Below are positions 18,698 through 27,855 of a stretch of 64,000 bases of DNA, one piece after another. The position numbers were made by a program, and so were the translations under genes. A model generated the notes under the pieces. The model saw only the letters and a program-made list of their open reading frames with translations, had not been told where the DNA came from and searched no databases. How positions within the stretch are numbered: the first letter of the stretch is position 1; each line of letters opens with the position of its first letter. This stretch comes from Alphaproteobacteria bacterium (GTDB lineage Bacteria; Pseudomonadota; Alphaproteobacteria; UBA8366; Aestuariispiraceae): positions 40,120-104,119 of the forward strand of contig SPJV01000078.1 in the NCBI GenBank assembly GCA_006844765.1, given 5' to 3'.

Positions 18698-19351
18698 ATG
18701 AACGCGCTCGACACATTGAGCGCGACGCTTTTGGAGGCGGGCCGGAAACTGTTCGCCGCTGAATGCGTCTTCATGAAGGGCGTGGTGGCCTTGCAGCACT
18801 TGCCGGAGCCTGGCGCGCCGGAGGTTGCCTTCGCCGGGCGGTCCAATGTCGGCAAGTCCAGCCTGGTCAACGCGCTTACCGGGCGGAAGACCTTGGCACG
18901 AACCTCTAACACACCAGGCCGCACGCGGGAGCTTAATTTCTTTGAGCTTGGCGAGCGTCTGCGCATCGTTGATATGCCCGGCTATGGTTATGCCAAAGTC
19001 CCGAAACCCATGGCGGATGCCTGGACGAAGTTGATCTTCGACTATCTGCGCGGCCGGGCGGAGCTTCGCCTCCTTTGCCTCTTGGTCGATGCCCGCCATG
19101 GGCTCAAGCCATCCGATGAAGACCTCATGACCTTGTTGGACAAGGCTGCGGTTCCTTTTCGGGTCATCCTGACCAAAGCCGACAAAATCCATGGTGCCGC
19201 CATGACTAAGCGGATTGAGGAAACTCAAGCAGCATTGAAAAAACACCCGGCAGCGGCGCCGGAGCCCCTTCTGACAAGTTCTGTCAAAGGCATGGGTATT
19301 GCCGAATTGCGGGCGCTTCTTGCGGCGCAGGCCGACCCAGCATTAAACTAA
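18698..19351 (+). CDS. engB: Ribosome biogenesis GTPase EngB/YsxC
   Basis: A 217-aa TrmE-Era-type GTPase needed for large-subunit assembly. Motifs: G1 FAGRSNVGKSSLVNALTGRK, G2 around ARTSNTPGRTRELNFFE, G3 VDMPGYGYAKV, G4 ILTKADK, G5 TSSVKGMG. All are intact. The N-terminal extension of about 35 residues is normal for alphaproteobacteria. It follows yidC by one base and precedes argB by 25 bp; the yidC-engB-argB order is usual in this class. Confidence 0.97.
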   Translation: MNALDTLSATLLEAGRKLFAAECVFMKGVVALQHLPEPGAPEVAFAGRSNVGKSSLVNALTGRKTLARTSNTPGRTRELNFFELGERLRIVDMPGYGYAKVPKPMADAWTKLIFDYLRGRAELRLLCLLVDARHGLKPSDEDLMTLLDKAAVPFRVILTKADKIHGAAMTKRIEETQAALKKHPAAAPEPLLTSSVKGMGIAELRALLAAQADPALN

Positions 19352-19376
19352 ACCCCACAATTAGCGGGACGGAAAA

Positions 19377-20285
19377 ATGACGGTCGATAAGGCGAAACGG
19401 CGGGTAGAATGGCTCGCACAGGCAGGAATCCTGACAGAAGCACTGCCCTATATGCGCCGCTACAACGACAAGACCTTGATCGTGAAATATGGCGGGCACG
19501 CCATGGGTGACGATAACCTGGCGCGGTTGTTCGCCCGGGATGTTGTCCTGATGCAGCAAGTTGGCATCAACCCGATTGTCGTCCATGGCGGGGGACCGCA
19601 GATCGGCCGCATGCTAGAGAAGATGGCCAAGAAAAGCGTCTTCATTGATGGGCTGAGGGTTACCGACAAGGAAACGGTTGAGATCGTGGAAATGGTCCTG
19701 GCCGGATCGCTCAATAAGCAGATTGTCGGCACCTTACAGGCGGAAGGTGGTTACGCTGTCGGCCTATGCGGCAAGGATGGTGGCTTGATCCGGGCCCAGA
19801 AACTGCGCCGCACGAAGCGGGATCCGGAATCCAATATCGAGAAAGTGCTGGATCTCGGCTTTGTCGGGGAGCCTATCGGATGCGACACGACGGTCCTCGA
19901 TTGCTTCAGAGGAACCGATATTATCCCCGTGGTCGCCCCGATCGGCCTTGGCGATGATGGAGAAACCTACAATATCAACGCTGACACCGCTGCCGGTGCC
20001 ATTGCAGGCGCTACAGGCGCCCAACGCCTGATGTTGCTAACCGATGTGCCCGGCGTTCTAGATAAGAATGGCGAGTTGATCCGGGATTTGACGGTCAGCC
20101 AGGCGCGGGATCTCCAGAAAGATGGCACGATTTCCGGCGGGATGATTCCGAAAATCGAAACCTGCATTCAAGCGGTCGAGCAAGGTGCCGAAGCCTCTGT
20201 CATTCTGGATGGAAGGCAAGCCCATGCCGTTCTGCTGGAATTGTTCACGGAGCATGGTTCCGGAACATTGATCCGACCGGACTGA
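19377..20285 (+). CDS. argB: Acetylglutamate kinase
   Basis: A 302-aa amino acid kinase that phosphorylates N-acetylglutamate in arginine synthesis. Seen: [86 protein letters not shown] and [11 protein letters not shown]. The N-terminal helix (residues 8-22) is the type found in arginine-inhibited hexameric enzymes, so feedback control is likely. Last gene of the rpmH block. Confidence 0.97.
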   Translation: MTVDKAKRRVEWLAQAGILTEALPYMRRYNDKTLIVKYGGHAMGDDNLARLFARDVVLMQQVGINPIVVHGGGPQIGRMLEKMAKKSVFIDGLRVTDKETVEIVEMVLAGSLNKQIVGTLQAEGGYAVGLCGKDGGLIRAQKLRRTKRDPESNIEKVLDLGFVGEPIGCDTTVLDCFRGTDIIPVVAPIGLGDDGETYNINADTAAGAIAGATGAQRLMLLTDVPGVLDKNGELIRDLTVSQARDLQKDGTISGGMIPKIETCIQAVEQGAEASVILDGRQAHAVLLELFTEHGSGTLIRPD

Positions 20286-20501
20286 GCACACCCGGCTGGC
20301 ACAAAGGGATATCCATCGGACATATCCACCCTTTTCGCACAGCCAATTTGGTACGGCCAAGTTCTCCTCACGAAAATACTTTGCGAGAAATGCGAATCAC
20401 TTCATAGCTTTGGCGGGTTATGGTGCGCCTGAAACTTTCTGCGCGCCTGATTGGTACGTCATAGGCCGGGGATCCGGCGCTGCGAGAAGGACATCGCCGC
20501 T

Positions 20502-21974
20502 GTGAGTGATGCGCGCATTGGAAACGGTTGGAAGGCATCCCTGCTGGCGGGGTGCCTCAGCTCATTGGTCCTCACGCTGCCGCTTGTTGCGGCGGCCCAT
20601 CCCAATCACGAAGATGAACGGGGGATTGTCACCCTTGTTGAAACCGAACGTGGCAATATCTGCTACCTGACCCGCGCGACCGACTTCGAAGCACAAAAAG
20701 CCATTCTGGCCGATTGGGTGGCCCAAGGCGCCTCAGAACATTCGATGAGCGATACCATGTCTTCGGACAGCATGGCAGAGCCAATGGCCGAAGAGTCTTT
20801 CAGTGCCGATCCTTTGGCGGAAGATACAGGCTCCAGTGATCCCTTTGGCGGTGGAGAAGAAGACAGTGGTCCAGAAGCCCTTCCCGTTCTGGAGGATGTC
20901 CTGACCCCGGAAGAGGCGACAGCGGCATATGATTGTTTGATGCCGGACCTCTTTGCCGGCTATCAGCGCTCTCCCCATGGATTGGCGCATGTCTTTCGGG
21001 ACTGGGACCGACTGACCGAGCTGCCCATCTACAGCGAAGACATGGGCAAACGCTATGTTCATGTCTATGCAAACAAGCGCGCGACCGGCGAAAGTCAGAC
21101 GCTATTCCTGGATCGCAACCTGCAGGCAGGATCCACACTCGCTGCCCCCAGTTTCTGGGTTCGCAATGACGGCATGATCCTGCCCGGGCCGTTGATGTTC
21201 GTTGAGAAGATCAAACGTGGTTTTACCTTTGCCCGTGGAAACTGGCGTTACACCAGAATCCTCCACAATGGATACGTTGAATCCGTCACGCGCGGCCGAA
21301 ACGAAAATCGGATCGATATTTGCGCCGAATGCTATGCGACGAAGTCGGATCGCATGTATGTCACCCTGCTTCATGACGGGGTCGCCCCGCCGCTTCCGGA
21401 AACGCAGGAAGGGACCAGCGTCGATCCGACCTTTGACAGCGGCGCGGATACAATAGGGCCGGCAGATGGAACAGACTCGGGCCTGGATGCATCCCTTGAC
21501 CCGTCGCTAGAGCCTAATCTGGACGGATCGGCAGCACCGGCTGCCGTAGATCCCGTTGATCCTCTTGGATCACTGGACCCGTCTCTCGACCCCACATTGG
21601 ATCCGACAGTTGACCCGTCATTGGGATCCCCCGAAACGGGAACATTAGAGCTCGCCCCCTCGGAAACACCGTTGAGCGGCTTGGAGCCAGTGAATGGCGG
21701 TCTTGATTTGCAGCAACCTGCAATTCCAGAGCAGCCTGCCATCCCGGAACCACCGGCTCTGCCTGAGACCTCGCCAGAGGCGGTATTGCAGGAGATCGAA
21801 CAGCCCGCACTGACAGTTCCCGAACCGGAGCTGCCAGCAGTGCCTGAAGTCAGCGTGCCGGAAGCACCGGCGACGACGGGCCTGGAGCCTTCCCTTCAAG
21901 TGACCGAAGATGAAGACTTGATCCTGACACCGGAGACTTTGGAAGCCGGTGAAGACGAGTTGCTGCTGGATTAA
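20502..21974 (+). CDS. Cytochrome P460-like secreted protein with a degenerate haem site and disordered tail
   Basis: A 490-aa protein from a GTG preceded by AGAAGG at 11 bases. A signal peptide ends near VAAAHPNHEDERG. A Ser/Met/Glu-rich linker follows, then a P460-like domain at about residues 170-300: YVHVYANKRATGES, AAPSFWVRNDGMILPGPLMF, VEKIKRGFTFARGNWRYTRI and NRIDICAECYATKSDRMY. The usual haem-c motif would be CxxCH; here it reads CAECY, so the axial His is missing. The last 170 residues are low-complexity Asp/Pro-rich (repeats of DPSLDP and PAIPEQ), acidic and without a membrane segment. P460 enzymes oxidise hydroxylamine; without the His, haem chemistry here is doubtful. No operon partner. 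Confidence 0.72.
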   Translation: MSDARIGNGWKASLLAGCLSSLVLTLPLVAAAHPNHEDERGIVTLVETERGNICYLTRATDFEAQKAILADWVAQGASEHSMSDTMSSDSMAEPMAEESFSADPLAEDTGSSDPFGGGEEDSGPEALPVLEDVLTPEEATAAYDCLMPDLFAGYQRSPHGLAHVFRDWDRLTELPIYSEDMGKRYVHVYANKRATGESQTLFLDRNLQAGSTLAAPSFWVRNDGMILPGPLMFVEKIKRGFTFARGNWRYTRILHNGYVESVTRGRNENRIDICAECYATKSDRMYVTLLHDGVAPPLPETQEGTSVDPTFDSGADTIGPADGTDSGLDASLDPSLEPNLDGSAAPAAVDPVDPLGSLDPSLDPTLDPTVDPSLGSPETGTLELAPSETPLSGLEPVNGGLDLQQPAIPEQPAIPEPPALPETSPEAVLQEIEQPALTVPEPELPAVPEVSVPEAPATTGLEPSLQVTEDEDLILTPETLEAGEDELLLD

Positions 21975-22009
21975 ACCCGCATACCCTCTCCAGCCAACAC
22001 CCGCCTTCC

Positions 22010-22435
22010 CTAGTCGCGGACGACCGTGACAGAGCAGGACGCGTGACGGACAACCCGGGCGGCATTCGGGCCCAGGAAGAAATCTTCCGCCTTTGGCCTA
22101 TGTGACCCCATCACAATCAGATCGGCACTGATCTCCCGCGCGACCCGGAGGATTTCCTCATAGATTGCGCCATGGCCGATGATGTGCTGCACCGGCGTGC
22201 CGTCTGGTACATGCGACGCCGTCCAGTCATGCAAGGCGGCCTGTGCCTTCTCCAGTGCTTCTTTCTCATATTCTTTCGGGAAGAAACCGCCAACGATACT
22301 CATCCCAAAATCGGGCACCACCGTCACAACATGCAGCGCCCCTGCTCCGGCTGATTCAAGCGCCACCGGCAAAGGTTTCTCCCAACTCTTGGGATCACTC
22401 AGATCGATGGCGAGGAGTACTTTTTGAAAAATCAT
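22010..22435 (-). CDS. Universal stress protein (UspA family)
   Basis: A 141-aa single-domain Usp. Seen: the first strand KVLLAIDLSDPKSWEKPLPV with the ATP-contacting Asp, AGALHVVTVVPDFGMSIVG, and the C-terminal nucleotide loop VMGSHRPKAEDFFLGPNAAR followed by VVRHASCSVTVV, matching GxHx(9)G-x-N. It starts 15 bp after the TRAP permease stop. Usp proteins paired with TRAP transporters (as TeaD with TeaABC) bind ATP and modulate uptake; a similar role is inferred here. Confidence 0.93.
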   Translation of the reverse strand: MIFQKVLLAIDLSDPKSWEKPLPVALESAGAGALHVVTVVPDFGMSIVGGFFPKEYEKEALEKAQAALHDWTASHVPDGTPVQHIIGHGAIYEEILRVAREISADLIVMGSHRPKAEDFFLGPNAARVVRHASCSVTVVRD

Positions 22436-22450
22436 GATCCTTCCTCCCCC

Positions 22451-25090
22451 TTAGAATGCCGGCACATCGGTGCGGCGGCGTTGCAGCATGATAACAATGC
22501 CGAGCAGCAGAATAGCGGGGAAATAGAAGAGTTCCTTCGCCATCCGCTCTGCTTCCGCTTGAACCGACGCGATCTGAACCGGCACATCGCCGTAGAAGTC
22601 ATAGATCTTAAGCGGCTCATCAAGCGGGGTTTGTGGGAAGGGTTCCTCGACCAAAACGGTACCGTCACCCTCAATCGAGAACGGCAGACCGGCATTCGTC
22701 GCTATTCGTGCCTCCCCATCACCCGCTGCACCCAACTGCAGTACAAAGGTCTTGGTGACCGTCTTGTCCAGGTCTGTGCCACTGGATCCATGCAGAACGA
22801 CACGCAATGTGCCCCCATCCGGCGCCGCGCTAGCAGCAGCTACAATCTCGGCCGGCGCAAGTTCAGTGAATGGCGGTTCTATAATATCGAGCCAAAAACC
22901 CGGCCTGAACAACGTGAAGGCGACCAGCAGCAGGGCGACCGCCTCCCAAACCCTATTCTTGGCAAAGAAGTAGCCTTGGGTTCCTGCTGCGAATAGCAAC
23001 ATCGCGATGGTCGCGATCGCGAACACCCACACACCTTCCAAAAACGTCACATCGATCAACAGGAGATCCGTGTTGAAGATGAACAGGAAGGGCAGAGCAA
23101 CGGTGCGCAGCGAGTAATAAAAGGCTGTGAATCCGGTCTTGATCGGATCACCCCTGGAAATCGCGGCGGCGGCAAAACTGGCAAGCCCCACTGGAGGCGT
23201 CACATCCGCCATGATCCCAAAATAGAAGACAAAGAGATGCACTGCGATCAACGGCACGATCAAGCCATTCTGGGCGCCCACATCGACGACGACAAAGGCC
23301 ATCAATGACGACACAACGATATAGTTCGCCGTTGTCGGCAGGCCCATCCCCAGGATCAGGCTGAAGATCCCAACCAGGATCAACATCAAGATCAGACTGC
23401 CACCCGACAGAAACTCAATGAAGGAGCCCACGACATAATGCGCACCGGTCAGGGAGATTGTACCAACGATGATCCCCGCAGCGCCGGTCGCGACTGCAAT
23501 CCCGATCATGTTACGCGCGCCGGCGATCATGCCCTCCTTAAAGTCGACCCATCCTTGGTAGAGCTTCCCAATCGGGTTGGTCTCACCACGGAAGAACGCC
23601 TTAATCGGATGTTGTGTGACAATGATGAAAACCATCCCCGCCGTTGCCCAAAAGGCTGACAAGCTCGGAGACAGACGTTCAATCATCAAGCACCAAACCA
23701 GGACAATGATCGGCAGAAGATAATACAGCCCCGTCATCGCCGTCGGTCCGGCGAGCGGCAACGCCCCAATCGGCGCATTGGGATCATCGACTTCCAGATC
23801 CGGATAGCTTGCCGCGATTTTTGCCAGCGCAATATATACAATCACGAAGGCCGCACTGACCGCATAGACAGTGGCGCCCCCGAACACATCCTTGGTCCAT
23901 CCCAGACCATAGTAGACGATGGCGCATAACAGACCGACCCCGAAGAAACCGGCGAAGACGCCCGTCACCTTGCGGAGAATCGTCTGAGCAACACCGGGTT
24001 TCGGCAAGCCCTGCATCCCCGCCTTCAAGGCCTCCAGATGCACGATGTAGAGAAGCGCGATGTAGGAAATTGTCGCCGGTAGAACCGCATGCTTCACAAC
24101 ATCCAGATATCCAATGCCGACATATTCGACCATCAGAAAGGCAGCGGCGCCCATGACCGGTGGCATAATTTGGCCGTTGACCGAACTCGCAACCTCAACA
24201 GCACCCGCCTTTTCAGAGGTAAAGCCGACACGCCGCATCAGGGGAATCGTGAAAGTCCCGGTTGTCACGGTATTCGCGATAGAAGAACCGGAAATCAGCC
24301 CGGTCATGGCGGAGGAAACGACAGCTGCCTTGGCCGGTCCACCGCGAAGGTGTCCCATCAGGGCAAAGGCAATCTTAATGAAATAGTTCCCGGCCCCGGC
24401 TTTATCGAGCAGCGATCCGAAAAGGACGAATAGAAAGACCATCGATGCGGAAACACCCAGCGCAACACCAAACACCCCTTCTTCCTGCATCCAGAAGTGC
24501 CAGGTCGCCTTTCCATAACTGGCGCCTTTCCATTGCACCACATCCGGAAAGATCGGGCTGTCACCGAAGAACACATAGGCCATGAAAACGCCAGCCACGA
24601 TCAACAACGGCAGGCCTAGCGCCCGATAGGTCGCGATCAACATGATCGACAGGCCAAGGGTTGATGCGATGAGGTCTCCTGTCGTCGGCAGCCCAGAACG
24701 CGCTGAAATCTCTGACTGGAATACAAAAATATACAGACAGGCCCCCGCGCCTACGAATGCCAACACCCAATCATACCAAGGGACTGTTGAACGCGGTGAA
24801 CTCTTGAACAGCGGATAAGCCAACGCCGCCAGGAACAGGGCGAAAGCCAAGTGAATTTGCCGCTTGAAGGGCAGAACATCCGTAAAGAACTTGATGCCCG
24901 TGCCACTCGCCAGAAGGAAGGGAATATCTGATGCGATATAAAGCTGGAAGACCGACCAGACAAAGGCCAGGCCAGCCAGAAATTTTCCCAATGCACCAAG
25001 CGGGTTCCGCCCACCCGTATCCGTCGACGCGACCAGATCGTCGAGATCGACATCGGACGAAGCGCGCCCGTCAGTTTTGGTATCGCTCAT
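22451..25090 (-). CDS. TRAP transporter permease, fused DctQM type (TAXI-TRAP)
   Basis: An 879-aa polytopic inner-membrane protein. The N-terminal third is a DctQ-like small-subunit region (helices from about residue 30 to 170). The central region (170-650) is the DctM-like large subunit: FLFVLFGSLLDKAGAGNYFI, GGPAKAAVVSSAMTGLISGS, MPPVMGAAAFLMVEYVGIGY, LGMGLPTTANYIVVSSLM and MADVTPPVGLASFAAAAISR. The C-terminal region has two more helices and a beta-rich insertion (about 750-850). This is the standard fused permease that works with TAXI receptors, driven by an ion gradient. Likely substrates are carboxylates such as glutamate or 2-oxoglutarate, but unknown here. Confidence 0.96.
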   Translation of the reverse strand: MSDTKTDGRASSDVDLDDLVASTDTGGRNPLGALGKFLAGLAFVWSVFQLYIASDIPFLLASGTGIKFFTDVLPFKRQIHLAFALFLAALAYPLFKSSPRSTVPWYDWVLAFVGAGACLYIFVFQSEISARSGLPTTGDLIASTLGLSIMLIATYRALGLPLLIVAGVFMAYVFFGDSPIFPDVVQWKGASYGKATWHFWMQEEGVFGVALGVSASMVFLFVLFGSLLDKAGAGNYFIKIAFALMGHLRGGPAKAAVVSSAMTGLISGSSIANTVTTGTFTIPLMRRVGFTSEKAGAVEVASSVNGQIMPPVMGAAAFLMVEYVGIGYLDVVKHAVLPATISYIALLYIVHLEALKAGMQGLPKPGVAQTILRKVTGVFAGFFGVGLLCAIVYYGLGWTKDVFGGATVYAVSAAFVIVYIALAKIAASYPDLEVDDPNAPIGALPLAGPTAMTGLYYLLPIIVLVWCLMIERLSPSLSAFWATAGMVFIIVTQHPIKAFFRGETNPIGKLYQGWVDFKEGMIAGARNMIGIAVATGAAGIIVGTISLTGAHYVVGSFIEFLSGGSLILMLILVGIFSLILGMGLPTTANYIVVSSLMAFVVVDVGAQNGLIVPLIAVHLFVFYFGIMADVTPPVGLASFAAAAISRGDPIKTGFTAFYYSLRTVALPFLFIFNTDLLLIDVTFLEGVWVFAIATIAMLLFAAGTQGYFFAKNRVWEAVALLLVAFTLFRPGFWLDIIEPPFTELAPAEIVAAASAAPDGGTLRVVLHGSSGTDLDKTVTKTFVLQLGAAGDGEARIATNAGLPFSIEGDGTVLVEEPFPQTPLDEPLKIYDFYGDVPVQIASVQAEAERMAKELFYFPAILLLGIVIMLQRRRTDVPAF

Positions 25091-25216
25091 ACTCTCCCCC
25101 TTGGCCGGCGGTTTTCCCGTTGTCTCGGCCTGTTCTCAACCCTGTCCAGAATAAAAAAGTTATCAATGAATGGGACAAATCAAACAGTGGTATTATGTTA
25201 CGCCTTCTTGAGGAAA

Positions 25217-25243
25217 GGGGCGGACACCGAAAGTGTCCACCCC
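25217..25243 (-). terminator. Hairpin between TAXI receptor and TRAP permease genes
   Basis: GGGGCGGACAC (25217-25227) pairs with GTGTCCACCCC (25233-25243) around a 5-nt loop, with one internal mismatch. Read on the minus strand it follows the receptor stop by 19 bp and is trailed by only a short TTT run. It is probably a partial terminator or mRNA-stabilising hairpin that lets the receptor outnumber the permease. Confidence 0.6.
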
Positions 25244-25261
25244 CCTCAAGACCAAATAGGC

Positions 25262-26239
25262 TTACTTCAGACCCAGCTCTTTATAGGCCTTCAGTGCACC
25301 CGGGTGCAGCGGAGCCGAAAGGGCTTTGGAAACCATATCTTCTGCCTTCAGATGGGCGAAGGCCGGATGCAGCTTCCGGAAGTCATCCAGATTGCCGAGA
25401 ACGGCTTTGGCGATTTCGTAAGCGACATCGTCACTAACCGCCGTCGAAGAGACGAAGGTGGCACCAACGCCCATTGTCGTGACGTCGTCCGGGTTGCCTT
25501 TATACATGCCGCCCGGGATCGTCGCGTCGCGATAGAATGGGTTGTCCGCGATCAACTTCTTCGCTGCGTCGTTATCGACTGAAGCGAAGACGACATCACA
25601 GGTGGTCGCCGCTTCACTGTTCAGCGCCGACGGGTTGCCGACCAGCCAGAAGAATGCGTCGATTTTGTTGTCGCAGAGCGCTGACGGGGTTTCCGAGGAT
25701 TTCAGACCCGAGGCCAGAGCCAGATCATCATTGGTCAAGCCCATGGCGCCCCAAACGACGTTCCAAGTCGCTTCGGTACCGGAACCCGGGTTACCGATAT
25801 TGACCCGCTTGCCCTTCAGATCATCGATCGACGTGATGCCGGATTCGGCACGGGCGACCAGACTGATTGGCTCCGCATGAACGGAGAACATCGCGCGCAA
25901 TTCCTTGAACGGACCTGCTTCCTCGAACTTCGAGGTACCGTTATAGGCGTGATACTGCCAGTCAGACTGCGCAACGCCGAATTCCAGCTCGCCAGCACGA
26001 ATGGTGTTGATGTTGTAGACCGAACCACCCGTCGATTCCACCGAGCAACGGATGCCGTGGCGCTTACGCTCCTTGTTAACGAGGCGGCAAATGGCGCCAC
26101 CTGTCGGATAGTAAACACCGGTCACACCACCGGTACCAATGGAGATAAACTGCTGATCAGCAGCCTGCGCCGCCCCAAACGAGGCGAGCGAAAAGCCAAC
26201 GGCCGCTGCCGTCGCTATCGCGATTTTCTTCATGGTCAT
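25262..26239 (-). CDS. TAXI-family TRAP solute-binding protein
   Basis: A 325-aa secreted receptor from the ATG at 26239 (GGAG six bases upstream). A signal peptide ends at GAAQAADQQ. Family motifs follow: FISIGTGGVTGVYYPTGGAI, CRLVNKERKRHG, CSVESTGGSVYNINTIRAGE, LEFGVAQSDWQYHAYNGT, GKRVNIGNPGSGTEATW, and DAFFWLVGNPSALNSEAATT. TAXI proteins capture ligand in the periplasm for TRAP permeases. It lies directly upstream of the fused permease and is surely its partner. Normal length. Confidence 0.96.
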   Translation of the reverse strand: MTMKKIAIATAAAVGFSLASFGAAQAADQQFISIGTGGVTGVYYPTGGAICRLVNKERKRHGIRCSVESTGGSVYNINTIRAGELEFGVAQSDWQYHAYNGTSKFEEAGPFKELRAMFSVHAEPISLVARAESGITSIDDLKGKRVNIGNPGSGTEATWNVVWGAMGLTNDDLALASGLKSSETPSALCDNKIDAFFWLVGNPSALNSEAATTCDVVFASVDNDAAKKLIADNPFYRDATIPGGMYKGNPDDVTTMGVGATFVSSTAVSDDVAYEIAKAVLGNLDDFRKLHPAFAHLKAEDMVSKALSAPLHPGALKAYKELGLK

Positions 26240-26791
26240 TGTTGTCTCCCTTAGACTGTTCCTAAGTTTCCATGGTCCATGCTCCCCCCAAATCAGGCTG
26301 GATAGCATGGTGCGTGATGCCCGTTACCCGGTCTAAAGCCGGATCGACGGGCGCGGTTACGGGGAAATCGAGCCACCGCCCCACCCCTTACCGGCACCCC
26401 GATTGTATCCGGTGCCGGTATTCTGCGAAAAAGCGTCAGGCGGTTTTGCTGCCTTAAGCTTTCCAAATTCGTATGTGACCCAAAGCGCGGCGTCGTCCTG
26501 AGATGCGGCCGCATAGTGCTCGTTCGGGCTCTTGAAGGGACCAGGGGACGACAGCGGATCCAGATGCCTAGCGAACCGTCGATAGACCTTTCCCAGTGCC
26601 AGGAATCGCCCTGCCTATAACTGTACAGAATTAACGTATTTGGACTAGCGCCAGGTCGCACGTAGCCTCCAAATTCTGTGATCCCCGCTCGACCGTTCTT
26701 TGGGAGAATGATCCCCCGAACGACCCCTTTTTCACTTCTTATGAAAAACTATGCCCCTGCGGATGGTGTCGGTCAATCGCCGAAGCAGGAA
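26240..26791. other. Intergenic region between the two TAXI receptor genes
   Basis: About 550 bp without a convincing gene; one minus frame of 122 codons has an Arg/Ser/Pro-rich, shadow-like composition. It holds the leader of the first TAXI gene and a perfect 10-bp inverted repeat at 26389-26420. No clear sigma70 promoter was recognised. Confidence 0.55.
26389..26420. promoter_or_regulatory. Perfect 10-bp inverted repeat, possible operator
   Basis: TACCGGCACC (26389-26398) and GGTGCCGGTA (26411-26420) are exact inverted copies 12 bp apart, giving 22-bp centre spacing, about 150 bp upstream of the TAXI receptor start. No T-run follows on either strand, so it is better read as a dimeric regulator site than as a terminator. 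Confidence 0.4.
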
Positions 26792-27814
26792 TTATTCCGC
26801 GGTACCTGATTGCCCCAGGAACACCTGAGCGGCGGCGGGATGAAGCGGGGCGAAAGCAGACGCACGCTGCATTTCTGAGATTGTCAGCCCATTCAGGGCG
26901 CGATGGGCCGCCGCAAGACGGGTTACATTCGCCTTAAGCGCAGCGGCGACTTTTCCGACCATTGCCGGATCCGCATTGCGTGTCGTCACCAGCACTGCGC
27001 GAACCCCCACTGTCCGTGCGGGTTCGACCTGCGTCTCATAAGTCCCGGCGGGAATGGTGATTTCGGCGTAGCCCGGCAACAAACGCAGAAGAGCGTCCAC
27101 TGTTGGCTTCGTGAAGCTCATCGGCACAGCATCACAGGTGGCTGCGGCCTGCACCAGCGCGTCGCTGGGATGCGCCGCCATCAGGGATACCGCGTCTGTT
27201 TGGTTCTGACACAGCGCTGTCATGGCTTGAGGCAACGCAGCCGTTCCCATCACCGCAATGTCGTCTTCATCAATATCGCCAGCGCCCAACGCGACGCGTC
27301 CCAACAATCCGCGATAGCTGTTTTCCGGCCCGGCCTCAATCCGCCGACCTTCCAAGTCCTTGAGAACAAGCGGCGGCGTTGACGTGCGCGTCACAAAAAC
27401 AAAGGCTTCACCATGGAGTGCTGCAACCGACATCAAATCATCCGCTGGACCCGCATCCTGGAAGCGGCTGGTGCCGTTTACCGCATGATGCAGCCAATCG
27501 CTTTGGACGATGGCCATATCCACTTTACCATCTTGGAGCGCGCGCAAGGCAGCCGCACTATCCGAAAGCGGCGCCACGGCACAGCCGGCATTATCGGGGC
27601 TTTCCATTGTTCGGCAAAGCGTCCCGGCGATCGGGTAGTAGAGGCCGAAGGGAAGACCGCCACCAATTACAATGCGATCGCCACCGCCGAGCAGAGAAGG
27701 CAACGCATCGCCGCCATCCGTCTGCGCCAGCGCCGCCCCCGATGAAAGCGTCGCCATTCCGGCCACGACAAACAGCATCCGAAGCGCAGCCTTAACCGCA
27801 TTCAATCCAATCAT
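26792..27814 (-). CDS. Second TAXI-family solute-binding protein
   Basis: A 340-aa secreted protein of the same family as the receptor at 25262-26239 but clearly diverged. Signal peptide ends near GAALAQ. Seen: RIVIGGGLPFGLYYPIAGTL, CRTMESPDNAGC, DMAIVQSDWLHHAVNGTSRF, LEGRRIEAGPENSYRG and QTDAVSLMAAHPS. It has no permease gene of its own nearby and ends about 550 bp before the first receptor gene. It may feed the same permease with another ligand or act as a sensor; that is inference. The ATG at 27814 is preferred to 27832 because GGAG precedes it. Confidence 0.88.
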   Translation of the reverse strand: MIGLNAVKAALRMLFVVAGMATLSSGAALAQTDGGDALPSLLGGGDRIVIGGGLPFGLYYPIAGTLCRTMESPDNAGCAVAPLSDSAAALRALQDGKVDMAIVQSDWLHHAVNGTSRFQDAGPADDLMSVAALHGEAFVFVTRTSTPPLVLKDLEGRRIEAGPENSYRGLLGRVALGAGDIDEDDIAVMGTAALPQAMTALCQNQTDAVSLMAAHPSDALVQAAATCDAVPMSFTKPTVDALLRLLPGYAEITIPAGTYETQVEPARTVGVRAVLVTTRNADPAMVGKVAAALKANVTRLAAAHRALNGLTISEMQRASAFAPLHPAAAQVFLGQSGTAE

Positions 27815-27855
27815 CTGACTATCCGCTCCCATTCGCCGGTACAGCTCTTATTAAA

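Noticed and set aside
26293..26661. Possible gene of 122 codons between the TAXI genes (minus)
   Set aside because: It has an RxR/Ser/Pro-rich sequence, no ribosome site and no recognisable pattern; the region is better read as regulatory space.
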